64,000 nt of DNA from assembly GCF_041261445.1 (NCBI RefSeq), contig NZ_JBGCCU010000013.1, positions 234,170 to 298,169 of the forward strand, read 5' to 3'. Below the pieces are notes generated by a model. The model was not told the DNA's origin, did no database searches, and saw only the letters and a list, made by a program, of their open reading frames with translations. Origin of the DNA: Catenulispora sp. EB89 (GTDB lineage Bacteria; Actinomycetota; Actinomycetes; Streptomycetales; Catenulisporaceae). The stretch's first letter is position 1; every line of letters begins with the position of its first letter. Below are positions 7,959-16,528 of this stretch, one piece after another. The position numbers were made by a program, and so were the translations under genes.

Positions 7959-10112
7959 TCAGCCGGCGGCCGCCGCTCCCGCCCCGGACCGCTCCCGCTC
8001 CCGCTCCGCCGGTCCCACCGGCGACGGCTCGACCCGCAGCAGCGGCGCGGCCCAGCCCGGCAGCCACCAGTTCCACCGGCCCAGGACCCCGACCAGGGCC
8101 GGGACCAGCAGTGCCCGCACGACCACGGCGTCCAGCAGGATGCCCGCGCCGAGGCCGGTCGCCAGCACCTTCACGTCCACCGTCGGGGTCGTCGACATCG
8201 ACAGGAACGACAGGAACAGGATCAGCGCCGCGCTCGTCACCAGCCGTCCGGTCCGGCCGATTCCGGTGACCACCGCGCGGTCGGTGTCGCCGGTGGCGTC
8301 GTACTCCTCGCGCATGCGGGTGAGGATGAAGACCTCGTAGTCCATCGACAGCCCGAACAGGAACGCGAACACCATGATCGGCACCCACACCGTGACCGAG
8401 CCGGTCGCCGGGACGCCCCACAGCGCGCGGCTGCCGCGGCCGTCCTGCCAGACCAGCACCATCACGCCGTAGGCCGCGCCGACCGACAGCAGGTTGAACA
8501 GCACCGCCTTCGCCGCCAGCACCAGCGACCGGAACGCGCGGGTGAGCAGCACCAGGGTCAGCAGCGAGATCACCGTGAGCATCAACGGGAAGCTGCCGTA
8601 GACCGCGTGGATGAAGTCGTTCTGCGTCGGGCCGGAGCCGCCGACACCGAGCACGCCGGGCAGCGTCCGCGCCGCGTCCTGGACCGCCGAGATCTCGGCG
8701 TTGCCCGCGGTCGTCGACGGCTCGTGCCCGGTCACCACGTCCACGATCGCGGTCCCGCCGGCCCGGAACGAGGAGGCCGCGTACGCCGTGTACACGCCGG
8801 GCACCGAAGCCATCCGCGCGGCCACCGGCGCGGCGGCGTCCGGCGTGGTCAGCACCTCGATCGGCGCCAGCGCCCCGGACGGCACCCCGCCGTCGGTCAG
8901 CCGCACGAGCACGTCGTGCGCCGCACCGCGCTGCGCCGACGCGGCCGACGGCGGCTCGCCCAACCGCATCGACGTCAGCGGGACGACCAGCGCCACCAGC
9001 ACCCCGGCGCCGACCACCGCGGCAGTCTTGCGATGCCGCAGCACGAACCGCGCCCACGCGCTCCACGGCCGGCTCGCGTGCGTCTCGCGGCGCCAGCGCG
9101 GCCGGTCGATGCGCGATCCGGCGGCGGCCAGCAGCACCGGCAGCAGCGTCACCGCCACCCCGATCGACACCAGCGGGATGAAGAACCCCGCGACGGCCAT
9201 GTTCCGCAGCACCGGGACCGGCACGACCAGCATCGCCAGCAGGCTGACCGCCACCGTCAGCCCGGAGAACACCACCGCGCGCCCCGCGTGCTGCATCGCG
9301 CGCTCGACCGCGCTGTCGTTGTCGGCGCCGTTATCCCGCTCCTCCCGCCAGCGCGTCACGACCAGCAGCGAGTAGTCGATCGCCACGCCGAGTCCGATCA
9401 GCGCGACCAGGAACTCCACCAGCGAGCTCACCGAGGTGATCCGGCTCAGGCCGTTGATCAGCAGGAAGGTGCTCGGGATCGCCACGCCGGCCATCAGCAG
9501 CGGCAGGAAGGCCAGCAGACTGCCGAACACGTACGCCAGCACCGCCAGCGCGCCGAGCGAGCCCAGCAGCACCTCGACCAGCACGCCGTTGCCCTTGCTG
9601 GACCCGTTGCCCGACGCCAGCTGGTTGGCCCCGGTCACGCCGATCTGCCAGCCCGCCGGGGCGGCGCCTGCCGCGGCCACCTTGAGCCGGGGCGTCGTCG
9701 TATCGGTGCCGAACCCCTTCTCCGGCGGCGCGAACAGGAACGCGAAGGTGGTCCGGCCGTCGGTGGTGGTGAACTTCGGGTCGCCGGTGGTCTGCGCGTC
9801 CGCGAGCCGGGTGTTGGGGACGGCAGCGGCCGCCGCGGCGAAGATCTGGTGCGCCTGTTGGGATACCGCGCTTGTCCCTAGCTCAGGTGGTGCGGTCACG
9901 GTCAGCAGCGTCGGCAGCGTGTCGCCGCCGTCGTGATACAGGGCACTGATCTTCTGGTCGGCGACGTATCCGGGCTGCCCGGGCAGCGCGAAGTCGGTCG
10001 TCAGCCGGTTCACGGTCGAGCCCAGGGTGGCGAAGCCGGCGACGGCCATCGCCAGCCAGCACAGGGCCACGACCAGCTTGTGACGCAGGACGAGCTTGGT
10101 GATGCCGGGCAT
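7959..10112 (-). CDS. MMPL family transporter (RND-type membrane exporter)
   Basis: A protein of 717 residues. ATG 10112 is preceded by AGGAG at 5 nt. The architecture is that of a single MMPL protein: one N-terminal membrane helix (about 13-32), a periplasm-facing porter domain, a block of five or six helices (about 180-330), a second porter domain, and a second helix block ending near residue 690. GVAIDYSLLVVTRWREE and FGLSMDYEVFILTRMREEY are the paired proton-relay blocks with Asp-Tyr in the membrane. MMPL proteins export lipids, siderophores or antibiotics. It is divergent from a sensor kinase/response regulator pair, which is the likely control system; the cargo is unknown. Confidence 0.9.
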   Translation of the reverse strand: MPGITKLVLRHKLVVALCWLAMAVAGFATLGSTVNRLTTDFALPGQPGYVADQKISALYHDGGDTLPTLLTVTAPPELGTSAVSQQAHQIFAAAAAAVPNTRLADAQTTGDPKFTTTDGRTTFAFLFAPPEKGFGTDTTTPRLKVAAAGAAPAGWQIGVTGANQLASGNGSSKGNGVLVEVLLGSLGALAVLAYVFGSLLAFLPLLMAGVAIPSTFLLINGLSRITSVSSLVEFLVALIGLGVAIDYSLLVVTRWREERDNGADNDSAVERAMQHAGRAVVFSGLTVAVSLLAMLVVPVPVLRNMAVAGFFIPLVSIGVAVTLLPVLLAAAGSRIDRPRWRRETHASRPWSAWARFVLRHRKTAAVVGAGVLVALVVPLTSMRLGEPPSAASAQRGAAHDVLVRLTDGGVPSGALAPIEVLTTPDAAAPVAARMASVPGVYTAYAASSFRAGGTAIVDVVTGHEPSTTAGNAEISAVQDAARTLPGVLGVGGSGPTQNDFIHAVYGSFPLMLTVISLLTLVLLTRAFRSLVLAAKAVLFNLLSVGAAYGVMVLVWQDGRGSRALWGVPATGSVTVWVPIMVFAFLFGLSMDYEVFILTRMREEYDATGDTDRAVVTGIGRTGRLVTSAALILFLSFLSMSTTPTVDVKVLATGLGAGILLDAVVVRALLVPALVGVLGRWNWWLPGWAAPLLRVEPSPVGPAERERERSGAGAAAAG

Positions 10113-10256
10113 CTCGACTCCTCTTGACTCCTCGGATCAGGCGCGGGGCGCCATCGGTTTCCGCTTCCGGAGTCTGGCTCCCGGCGGGTTCGGAAACGTC
10201 CGGCCGGAGATGCGAATCCGTAGTCGGCCAGCGCGGTATCCGGGGTCCTCCACAGG

Positions 10257-11606
10257 ATGTGTACAGCCGGGCGCGTACTGCCCCAGCAGTACGTCCCAGA
10301 CCTCCCGCAAGCCGATGTCACGGCGCCGACCGGCGCCTATGCTGCGGCCGTGGCCATGTTCGTCTATGTGACGCTGCAACGACGGCGGTTCCCGCTCTTC
10401 GCGGACCTGCTCTACGTGGCCGTCCTGCTCATGCTCACCGTGCTGGGCTCGATCGGCGAGTCGCACCCGAGCCACGACCCCTTCCCGGCGTCGGCCGTCG
10501 CTCCGTGGCCCGCCTACTTGCTGGTCGCCGCCGGCTCTGTAGCGCTGTTCTGGCGCTATCGCCGACCGGTCGCCGCTTTGACCGTGACGCTCGTCTGCAC
10601 CCTGACTTACACGGCGTTCGGCTACGAGAACGGCGCCGCGCTGCTCAATCCGATGTGCGCGCTCTACACCGTCGTGGTGACCGCGTGGCGGCCCACGACG
10701 CCGGGCGGCAGCGTCCGCGCGGTGCGTACGGCGCTGATCGCGACCGGCGTCACCTTCACCACGCTGGCGGTCGCCACCGCGGCACACAATCCGTTCGGGG
10801 CGATCGGCGGGTCGTTCGTCCTCATTCCCGGCGAGGTGGCGCTGGCGTTCTTCGCCGGGCTCGCGGTGGCGAATCAGCGTGCGTATGTGGACGCGATCCG
10901 GCAGCGTGCCGAGGACGCCGAGCGCGGCCGCGAGGACGAGGCGCGACGCCGCGTCGACGCCGAGCGCCTGCGCATAGCGCGGGAACTGCACGACGTGGTC
11001 GCGCACACGATGTCGACGATCAACCTCCAGGCCGGGGTGGCGGTCCACGTCTCCCGCGACTCCCCCGACCTTCCCGAGCCGGTCGCCGCCGCGCTCGGTA
11101 CGATCCGCGACGCGAGCAAGAACGGGCTGCGCGAGCTGCGGGCGATCCTGGCCGTGCTGCGCCAGGTCGACGACGCGGAGTCCTCGGCGCCGACCGCTCC
11201 GACGCCCGACCTCGACGGCCTGCCGGCGCTGCTGGACACGGTGCGTGCGTCGGGGCTCCCGGTCAGCGTCGAGATCACCGGCGAGCGCCGCCGGCTGCCG
11301 GCCGCCGTGGAGCTGGCCGCGTATCGCATCGTGCAGGAGTCGCTGACCAACACGCTGCGGCACGCCGGGCCGGCGACTGCGACGGTGCGGATCCGTTACG
11401 GTGACGAGGAGTTGGACGTCCGCGTCACCGACGACGGCGTCGGCGCCGAAAACACCGGCAGCGAGACCCTCCACGGCAGCGGCCACGGCCTGATCGGCAT
11501 GCGCGAGCGCGCCCTCGCCACCGGCGGCACGTTGCAGGCCCACCCGGGGCCGGCCGGCGGCTTCCTGGTCCGGGCCCGGCTCCCCCTGGGGAAGGAGACC
11601 GCATGA
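10257..11606 (+). CDS. NarL-family sensor histidine kinase
   Basis: Up to 449 residues. The start is uncertain: ATG 10257 opens the frame without a clear ribosome site, and ATG 10356 is a later option. About four to five membrane helices lie between residues 47 and 200. They are followed by a basic coiled segment, then the HisKA_3 phosphoacceptor block RIARELHDVVAHTMSTINLQ with its His. The ATPase part shows VQESLTNTLRHAG, VTDDGVG and GHGLIGMRERALATGG. It would autophosphorylate and pass phosphate to the response regulator whose ATG overlaps this stop codon (ATGA at 11603-11606). The neighbouring divergent MMPL exporter is the best candidate target. Confidence 0.88.
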   Translation: MCTAGRVLPQQYVPDLPQADVTAPTGAYAAAVAMFVYVTLQRRRFPLFADLLYVAVLLMLTVLGSIGESHPSHDPFPASAVAPWPAYLLVAAGSVALFWRYRRPVAALTVTLVCTLTYTAFGYENGAALLNPMCALYTVVVTAWRPTTPGGSVRAVRTALIATGVTFTTLAVATAAHNPFGAIGGSFVLIPGEVALAFFAGLAVANQRAYVDAIRQRAEDAERGREDEARRRVDAERLRIARELHDVVAHTMSTINLQAGVAVHVSRDSPDLPEPVAAALGTIRDASKNGLRELRAILAVLRQVDDAESSAPTAPTPDLDGLPALLDTVRASGLPVSVEITGERRRLPAAVELAAYRIVQESLTNTLRHAGPATATVRIRYGDEELDVRVTDDGVGAENTGSETLHGSGHGLIGMRERALATGGTLQAHPGPAGGFLVRARLPLGKETA

Positions 11607-12277
11607 TCCGCGTGCTGCTGGCCGACGACCAGGCGCTGATCCGCGTGGGCCTGCGGATGCTGATCGACTCGGCCGCCGACATGGAGGTCGCAGCCGAGGC
11701 CACGGACGGCGCGCAGGCCGTACGGCTGGCCGCCGAGACCCGCGCGGACGTCGTGCTGATGGACATCCGCATGCCCGGCGTCGACGGCCTGGAGGCGACC
11801 CGCCGCATCAGCGCCGACGAGGACCTGGCCGGCATCAAAGTCCTGATCCTCACCACCTTCGAAGCCGACGAGTACGTCTACGACGCCCTCCGCGCCGGCG
11901 CCTCCGGCTTCCTCCTCAAGGACACCGACCCCGGCGAACTCCTCCAGGCGATCCGCATCGTGGCCCGAGGCGACGCCCTCCTGTCCCCCAGCGTCACCCG
12001 CCGCCTGATAGCGGACGTGGTGAGCCGCCCCCGCACTCGCCCCGCACCGACCACCGACCCCCTGTCCGCGATCACGCAGCGCGAACGCGAGGTCCTGACC
12101 CTGGTCGGCACCGGCCTGTCCAACGACGAGATCGCCGCCACTCTGCACCTCTCGCCGCTGACCGCGAAGACGCACGTCAGCAGGCTGCTGACCAAGCTCG
12201 GGGCGCGGGACCGGGCGCAGCTGGTGGTGACGGCCTACGAGACCGGGCTGGTGGTGCCGGGGGCGACGGCTTTGTGA
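11603..12277 (+). CDS. NarL/LuxR-type response regulator
   Basis: A protein of 224 residues, translationally coupled to the kinase through an ATGA overlap. The receiver domain has the acidic pair in LLADDQ, the phosphorylation site Asp in VVLMDIRMPGVDG, the switch residues in LILTTFEADEYVYDA and the Lys in GFLLKDTDPGELL. After a Pro-rich linker comes a GerE/LuxR helix-turn-helix: LTLVGTGLSNDEIAATLHLS followed by PLTAKTHVSRLLTKLG. It is a DNA-binding output regulator, activated by the upstream kinase, that probably controls the MMPL gene. The region after its stop is occupied by the octamer repeat. Confidence 0.92.
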   Translation: MIRVLLADDQALIRVGLRMLIDSAADMEVAAEATDGAQAVRLAAETRADVVLMDIRMPGVDGLEATRRISADEDLAGIKVLILTTFEADEYVYDALRAGASGFLLKDTDPGELLQAIRIVARGDALLSPSVTRRLIADVVSRPRTRPAPTTDPLSAITQREREVLTLVGTGLSNDEIAATLHLSPLTAKTHVSRLLTKLGARDRAQLVVTAYETGLVVPGATAL

Positions 12278-12352
12278 GGTGCGGGGCGGGGCAGGGCTGC
12301 TTGAGCTTCGGTCGTCTGGCCAGGAACTGCTGCTAGCTGCCGCTGGCTTGCG

Positions 12353-12448
12353 GGCTTGCTGGCTTGCTGGCTTGCTGGCTTGCTGGCTTGCTGGCTTGCT
12401 GGCTTGCTGGCTTGCTGGCTTGCTGGCTTGCTGGCTTGCTGGCTTGCT
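12353..12448. repeat. Twelve perfect tandem copies of GGCTTGCT
   Basis: The octamer GGCTTGCT is repeated head to tail twelve times without a mismatch (12353-12448), with a partial, slightly decayed copy just before. It lies between the stop of the response regulator (12277) and the stop of the convergent serine hydrolase (12467). Each frame reads through it, giving Gln/Ala/Ser/Lys/Pro on one strand and Leu/Ala/Cys/Trp on the other. Perfect identity suggests recent slipped-strand expansion, so copy number may vary between isolates. Confidence 0.95.
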
Positions 12449-12466
12449 GGCCGCGCGAGCATCCCT

Positions 12467-13516
12467 TCAGCTCCCGCTGAACACCAGCCGCCGGAACTCG
12501 TTCCGCACCTCGGCGATCGTCCCGCGATCGCGGCTGTAGAACACCTTGTTCGTCAGCAGCACCGCCCAGCGCTGGCGCTCCCGCGAGACCCACATCCCGG
12601 TGCCGGTGAAGCCGTAGTGCAGCCAGACGTCCTCCTCGCCGGTCGCGGTCTTCGGGGAGGGCTGCCAGAACAGGCCGCGTGCCGGGTCCAGGGTGCCGGT
12701 GTGCAGGCGGAGCGATTCGCGGGTCCAGCGGGGGCCGAAGCCGACCGGGCCAGCGGATGCCCCGGGGTTGAGCAGGTACTGCAGGAAGCGGCCCAGATCC
12801 GTGGCGTCCGAGAAGGTCCCTGAAATGCCGCACACTCCGAGCAGTCGCCCTGAGAAGTCGTGTACCGAGCCGCGGACGTGCGCGCCGGCCTCCTCGTCGA
12901 ACTCCGTCGGTGCGCACTGCTGAACCAGCTTGTCCGGGAGCGGGCCGTAGCGCGTCGCCGACATGCCGAGCGGTGTCCACACCGCGTCGCGGGCGACCTC
13001 GTCCAGGCGCCGGTCCGTCAGCTGCTCGACCAGGAATCCCAGGATCAGTGCCGACCGGTCCGTGTATTCCACGGCCTCGCCGGCCGGGCGGCGCATCGCC
13101 TCGCGCAGCACGCCGAGGCGCACCGCCTCCGGGTCCGTGCCGTAGGACGCGCGCAGGTTCGCGCGCAGCGGGACGCCGGAGGTGTGCGTCAGGAACTGGC
13201 GGATCGTGACGGCTCCGAGCGGGAACCCGGCCGCGTCCGGCAGGTGCTTGGCCAGCGGGTCGTCGAGGTCGATCTGCTCGTTCTCCCAGAGCGTCCCGAC
13301 GGCCGCCCACCCCGCGATCACCTTCGTCAGGCTCGCCAGGTCGAACAACGTGTCCGCCCGCATCGGCCGCGCCGGGTCCGCCGGGTCCAGCAGCCCCGCC
13401 GCCCCCTGCGCCAGCACCCCGTCCGGGCCGCCGACGGCCCACACCGCGCCGGGGAACACCCGCCGCCCGACACCGCCCTCGACGAGATCGCCGATCCTCG
13501 TGGCAAGACTGTCCAT
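12467..13516 (-). CDS. Serine hydrolase of the beta-lactamase/esterase (class C-like) family
   Basis: A protein of 349 residues. The catalytic SxxK motif is SLTK in LFDLASLTKVIAGWAAV. The Tyr motif is YTD in AVEYTDRSALILGFLVEQL, and the third block is HYGFTGTGMWVS. This set marks the penicillin-recognising hydrolase fold used by EstB-like esterases and D-aminopeptidases as well as beta-lactamases. There is no signal peptide, which argues against a secreted antibiotic-resistance enzyme. The gene ends 19 bp from the octamer repeat, so repeat-length change could create a longer fusion only if the stop were lost. The substrate is unknown. Confidence 0.87.
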   Translation of the reverse strand: MDSLATRIGDLVEGGVGRRVFPGAVWAVGGPDGVLAQGAAGLLDPADPARPMRADTLFDLASLTKVIAGWAAVGTLWENEQIDLDDPLAKHLPDAAGFPLGAVTIRQFLTHTSGVPLRANLRASYGTDPEAVRLGVLREAMRRPAGEAVEYTDRSALILGFLVEQLTDRRLDEVARDAVWTPLGMSATRYGPLPDKLVQQCAPTEFDEEAGAHVRGSVHDFSGRLLGVCGISGTFSDATDLGRFLQYLLNPGASAGPVGFGPRWTRESLRLHTGTLDPARGLFWQPSPKTATGEEDVWLHYGFTGTGMWVSRERQRWAVLLTNKVFYSRDRGTIAEVRNEFRRLVFSGS

Positions 13517-13596
13517 CGGGCCCCGCTTCCGTTCGCCAGTGACACCCGAGCCTAGCCGGGCGCACCTTCGAACCTCGTCATCACGCGTCTATCAGC

Positions 13597-15057
13597 CTAT
13601 TTACCCGCAGCGGCGCTCCCCAGGAACGGAACGCCGAGTTGCCGCTGCACCAAGTCCAGATGATGTCTCGGCATCTGCCGCCGGGTCAGCTTCAGCAACC
13701 CGGAGATCGTCCCGTCGGTCGCGGCCACGTCCCGCACCGCCGCGCCGAACGCCTCCGGATCCCACGGCGTGCCCTCGGAGACGATGACGCCCTCAGCAAC
13801 AGCCCGGACATCAAGGTCCGCCGGCGCGACACGGACACCGATCCGCGTCGTGAGCCGATCGCCGACGAGCAGCCCGGCGACATAGCTCCGCGCAGCGGCA
13901 GTACCACGCAGCGGCCGAGGATCCGCACCCTCCACCCACGCGCTGACCGCCCCCAACATCAACCGCCCGGCCAGATGACTCGGGCGCTCCGACGACCCCT
14001 GATCGCCGAGATCCCACTGGTTGACCGAAGCCGTCACCGCGATCCGCCGCTCCGGCCAGAACCGCGAGACCTGGTTCCATCCCCACATGTACTCACCGCC
14101 ATGACCGACGTGATAGCCAGGACTCCCGTGCTGGAAGACGTTCCACACGAACCCGACCGCGCTGTCAGGATCAGGACCACGACCAGCCTGCGGACTCACC
14201 ATCGCGATCGCGGTCTCCGGCCTCAGGATCCTGACGTCGCCAAGCCGGCCCCCACCGGCCATCGCCAGCAAGAACCGCGCGTGATCGGACGGCGTCGTCA
14301 ACGCGGTCCCCGCCGGATAGACGCCGGCATGGATCTGCGGCAGCCGGAACTGGAAGCCGTCGAGCGTGGCGTACCCGGTCGAGCGCCGAGCGAGCAAGTC
14401 AGCAGGCACGTGCTCAGCGTGCTGGGCCGGCGGGAAGCAGGTCGAGGTCATGCCCAGCGGCGTGAACAGATGCCGCCGCACCCACTCGGAGAACGAGACG
14501 CCCTCCGGGTTCAGCCGCTCGACCAGGTACCCGACCAGCCCGATCCCGACATTGCTGTACTGGTAGTGCGTGCCAACCGGCGTCACCCACAACGGCAGCA
14601 GACTGCCCTGGTAGGCATCGGTCCGCCCCTCGGCGAGGATCTTCGCAAGCAGGTCCCCCAACGCCATCGGCGGCACCAGGTCGCAGAACCCGAGATCCGA
14701 GCCGAGCCCGCTGCGGTGGGTCAGCAGATCCCGCAGGGTTATCTCGCGCTGCCCGTGCGGGTTGGTGACGCGCAGCCCGCCGAGGTGGTCGTTGACCGGA
14801 TCGTCCAGGCCGATCAAACCTTGGTCGACGAGTTGCAGGACCGCGGTCGCGGTGTACGGCTTCGCGTCGGACCCGGTCGGGCCGACGGTCGTGGGCGTCA
14901 TCGGACGGCCGGTGGCCAGGTCGGCGTACCCGTACCCCTTCGCCCAGACGACCTCGCCGTCCATCCCGAGGGCGATGGACATGCCAGGGGCCTTGCACAG
15001 CGTGAGGATCTCCGGGACGAGGACGTCGAGGGCTTCGGCCAAATGCGTCACGTTCAT
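13597..15057 (-). CDS. Second serine hydrolase of the beta-lactamase family
   Basis: A protein of 486 residues in the same fold as the neighbour but longer. It shows SDAK (SxxK) in GPTGSDAKPYTATAVLQL, YSN in YQYSNVGIGLVGYLVERL and HGG in GYHVGHGGEYMWGW. The C-terminal 100 residues form an extra domain after the hydrolase core. No signal peptide is visible. It is on the same strand as the shorter hydrolase 81 bp downstream, but the two are not close paralogues by eye. The promoter upstream predicts a leaderless transcript beginning at or near the ATG. Peptidase, esterase or amidase activity is possible; I cannot choose. Confidence 0.85.
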   Translation of the reverse strand: MNVTHLAEALDVLVPEILTLCKAPGMSIALGMDGEVVWAKGYGYADLATGRPMTPTTVGPTGSDAKPYTATAVLQLVDQGLIGLDDPVNDHLGGLRVTNPHGQREITLRDLLTHRSGLGSDLGFCDLVPPMALGDLLAKILAEGRTDAYQGSLLPLWVTPVGTHYQYSNVGIGLVGYLVERLNPEGVSFSEWVRRHLFTPLGMTSTCFPPAQHAEHVPADLLARRSTGYATLDGFQFRLPQIHAGVYPAGTALTTPSDHARFLLAMAGGGRLGDVRILRPETAIAMVSPQAGRGPDPDSAVGFVWNVFQHGSPGYHVGHGGEYMWGWNQVSRFWPERRIAVTASVNQWDLGDQGSSERPSHLAGRLMLGAVSAWVEGADPRPLRGTAAARSYVAGLLVGDRLTTRIGVRVAPADLDVRAVAEGVIVSEGTPWDPEAFGAAVRDVAATDGTISGLLKLTRRQMPRHHLDLVQRQLGVPFLGSAAAGK

Positions 15058-15094
15058 GTGTCAATGTTTTAGTTGACACTTGCCGACTCGTCAA
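15058..15094 (-). promoter_or_regulatory. Leaderless-type promoter with overlapping palindrome, serine hydrolase side
   Basis: Read on the minus strand: TTGACG (-35, 15094-15089), a 17-nt spacer, TAAAAC (-10, 15071-15066), then 8 nt to the ATG at 15057. Transcription would start close to the ATG. A perfect 7-bp inverted repeat GTGTCAA/TTGACAC (15058-15064 and 15073-15079) with an 8-nt centre brackets the -10 box, as a repressor operator would. It could also control the divergent Clp-N gene. Confidence 0.6.
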
Positions 15095-15123
15095 GCAAAC
15101 GGTTGACTGCAAGAATAGGCCGG

Positions 15124-15858
15124 GTGCCCGAGCTGCCCGACCTCTCCTCCCTGATCGCCGAGCTGGACGCCCGCACCGCTGCCGACAGCGAGCCCGGCGA
15201 CCTGCCCCGCCTCGCCGCCGCCGAGGAGATCGCCGACGAGCTCGCCGCCCTCGGCGCCCGCCTGGTCGGCTACTACGTCGAGCAGGCCCGCGCGCGCGGG
15301 AACTCCTGGGCCGACATCGGCGGCCACCTGGGCATCAGCCGACAGGCGGCACAGCAGCGGTACGCCCCGGCGCGCTTCCAGCTGACCGTCGGCGACCTCA
15401 TCGCGACCGGCGCCCTGGACCGCCTCACCGACCGCACCCGGGCCGTCCTCGTCCGCGCCGAACAGCACGCCGCCCGGCTCGGGAGCGGCGTCGTCGAACC
15501 CGGACACGTGCTGCTCGCGATGCTCGACGATGACGACACCCTGGCGGTCCAAGCGTTGGAGCGGCTGGAGGTCGACACAGGCGGAATTCGCCATGCCCTG
15601 GAAGGAACGCCTGCGGCCGCACCCCCGCGCCTGGTCTCGACCCCCCTCGGCGCTCCGGCACGCCGACTCCTGGAGACCGCGCTCGTCCAGGCCCTGAAGC
15701 TGAACCACAACTACATCGGCACCGAACACCTCCTGCTCGCCCTCGCCCACACGCCCAACGACCCCGCCGCGCAACTGCTCGCGGACCGCGGCGTCAGCTA
15801 CGACCGGGCCCGCGAAGCCGTGCAAGCGGTGATCGACGAGTATCTGCGCCGCCGATAG
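15124..15858 (+). CDS. Clp N-terminal-domain protein with N-terminal helix-turn-helix
   Basis: A protein of 244 residues from GTG 15124; a TTG at 15073 in the same frame lies inside the putative operator and is less likely. Residues 1-60 are helical and acidic. The segment ARGNSWADIGGHLGISRQAA is a DNA-binding-like helix-turn-helix. The rest is a pair of Clp-N repeats (about 95-240), with the typical VEPGHVLLAMLDDDDT and YIGTEHLLLALAHTPND. There is no AAA+ ATPase domain, so it is not a chaperone itself. Such stand-alone proteins are common in actinobacteria and may be adaptors or regulators for ClpC. It is divergent from the serine hydrolase. Confidence 0.82.
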   Translation: MPELPDLSSLIAELDARTAADSEPGDLPRLAAAEEIADELAALGARLVGYYVEQARARGNSWADIGGHLGISRQAAQQRYAPARFQLTVGDLIATGALDRLTDRTRAVLVRAEQHAARLGSGVVEPGHVLLAMLDDDDTLAVQALERLEVDTGGIRHALEGTPAAAPPRLVSTPLGAPARRLLETALVQALKLNHNYIGTEHLLLALAHTPNDPAAQLLADRGVSYDRAREAVQAVIDEYLRRR

Positions 15859-15985
15859 AAGATCTTCGGCCCCGGCGACAACCGGACAGCCCCGGAATCC
15901 GTGGAGTGGTTGGTCAGAACACGGCACCACCACAGCACGACCACGGCACGACCCGCAGCACACCAACGGGATGAGGGGCGGACGG

Positions 15986-16528
15986 ATGCGCGGACCCGAC
16001 GAGAAGGAGTTCGGCGAGCTGGTGGCCGGGCGCTCGCACGCGCTCAGACGCACGGCATACCTGATGTGCGGCGACTGGCACCAGGCCGAGGACCTGGTCC
16101 AGACGACGTTCGTCAAGCTCTACTGCGCGTGGGGCAAGGTCAACCGCGGCGACAACCTGGACGCCTACCTCCGCAAGACCCTGCTTCACACCTGCATCGA
16201 CGAGAAACGGCGCGGCTGGTTCCGCCGGGAGTGGCCGACCTCCGCCCCGCCGGACGTCCCGGACGTCTCCGCCGTCCCGTCGGACGACCGCGACCTGCTG
16301 GTCGGTGCGCTGCGGCGGATCTCGCCGGGCCAGCGGGCCGTGCTGGTGCTGCGCTACTGGGAAGACCTGGACGTCGAGGAGACGGCCCGCGTGCTCGGCT
16401 GCTCCACCGGCACGGTGAAGAGCCAGACCGCACGCGGCTTGGCGGCGCTGCGCGCGGTGGTCGGTGATCTCAGAACCTCCGACTCCCCGGTCTTCGACGA
16501 CGTCACAGCGATCAAGGGGTGCTCATGA
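15986..16528 (+). CDS. SigE-family ECF RNA polymerase sigma factor
   Basis: A protein of 180 residues. ATG 15986 is preferred over ATG 15971 because AGGGG lies 7-8 nt before it. Region 2 is seen as AYLMCGDWHQAEDLVQTTFV, and region 4 as LRYWEDLDVEETARVLGCST followed by GTVKSQTARGLAALR. The length and the YLMCGD start of region 2 match the actinobacterial SigE subfamily. The stop overlaps the next start (ATGA, 16525-16528), so the two products are made together. The partner membrane protein is a candidate anti-sigma factor or sensor. Confidence 0.9.
   Translation: MRGPDEKEFGELVAGRSHALRRTAYLMCGDWHQAEDLVQTTFVKLYCAWGKVNRGDNLDAYLRKTLLHTCIDEKRRGWFRREWPTSAPPDVPDVSAVPSDDRDLLVGALRRISPGQRAVLVLRYWEDLDVEETARVLGCSTGTVKSQTARGLAALRAVVGDLRTSDSPVFDDVTAIKGCS

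Noticed and set aside
12353..12448. CRISPR array
   Set aside because: Octamers are directly adjacent, with no spacers and no cas genes.
12333..13565. Frame reading the octamer repeat as Gln/Ala/Ser/Lys/Pro repeats fused to the serine hydrolase region
   Set aside because: It is out of frame with the real hydrolase, which stops at 12467 before the repeat.
15073..15123. TTG start adding 17 residues to the Clp-N protein
   Set aside because: It lies inside the palindrome/-35 region and adds no conserved sequence.
15894..15920. ECF-type self-promoter (GGAAT then GTC) before the sigma gene
   Set aside because: The spacing is two bases short of the usual 16-17 and the match is weak.
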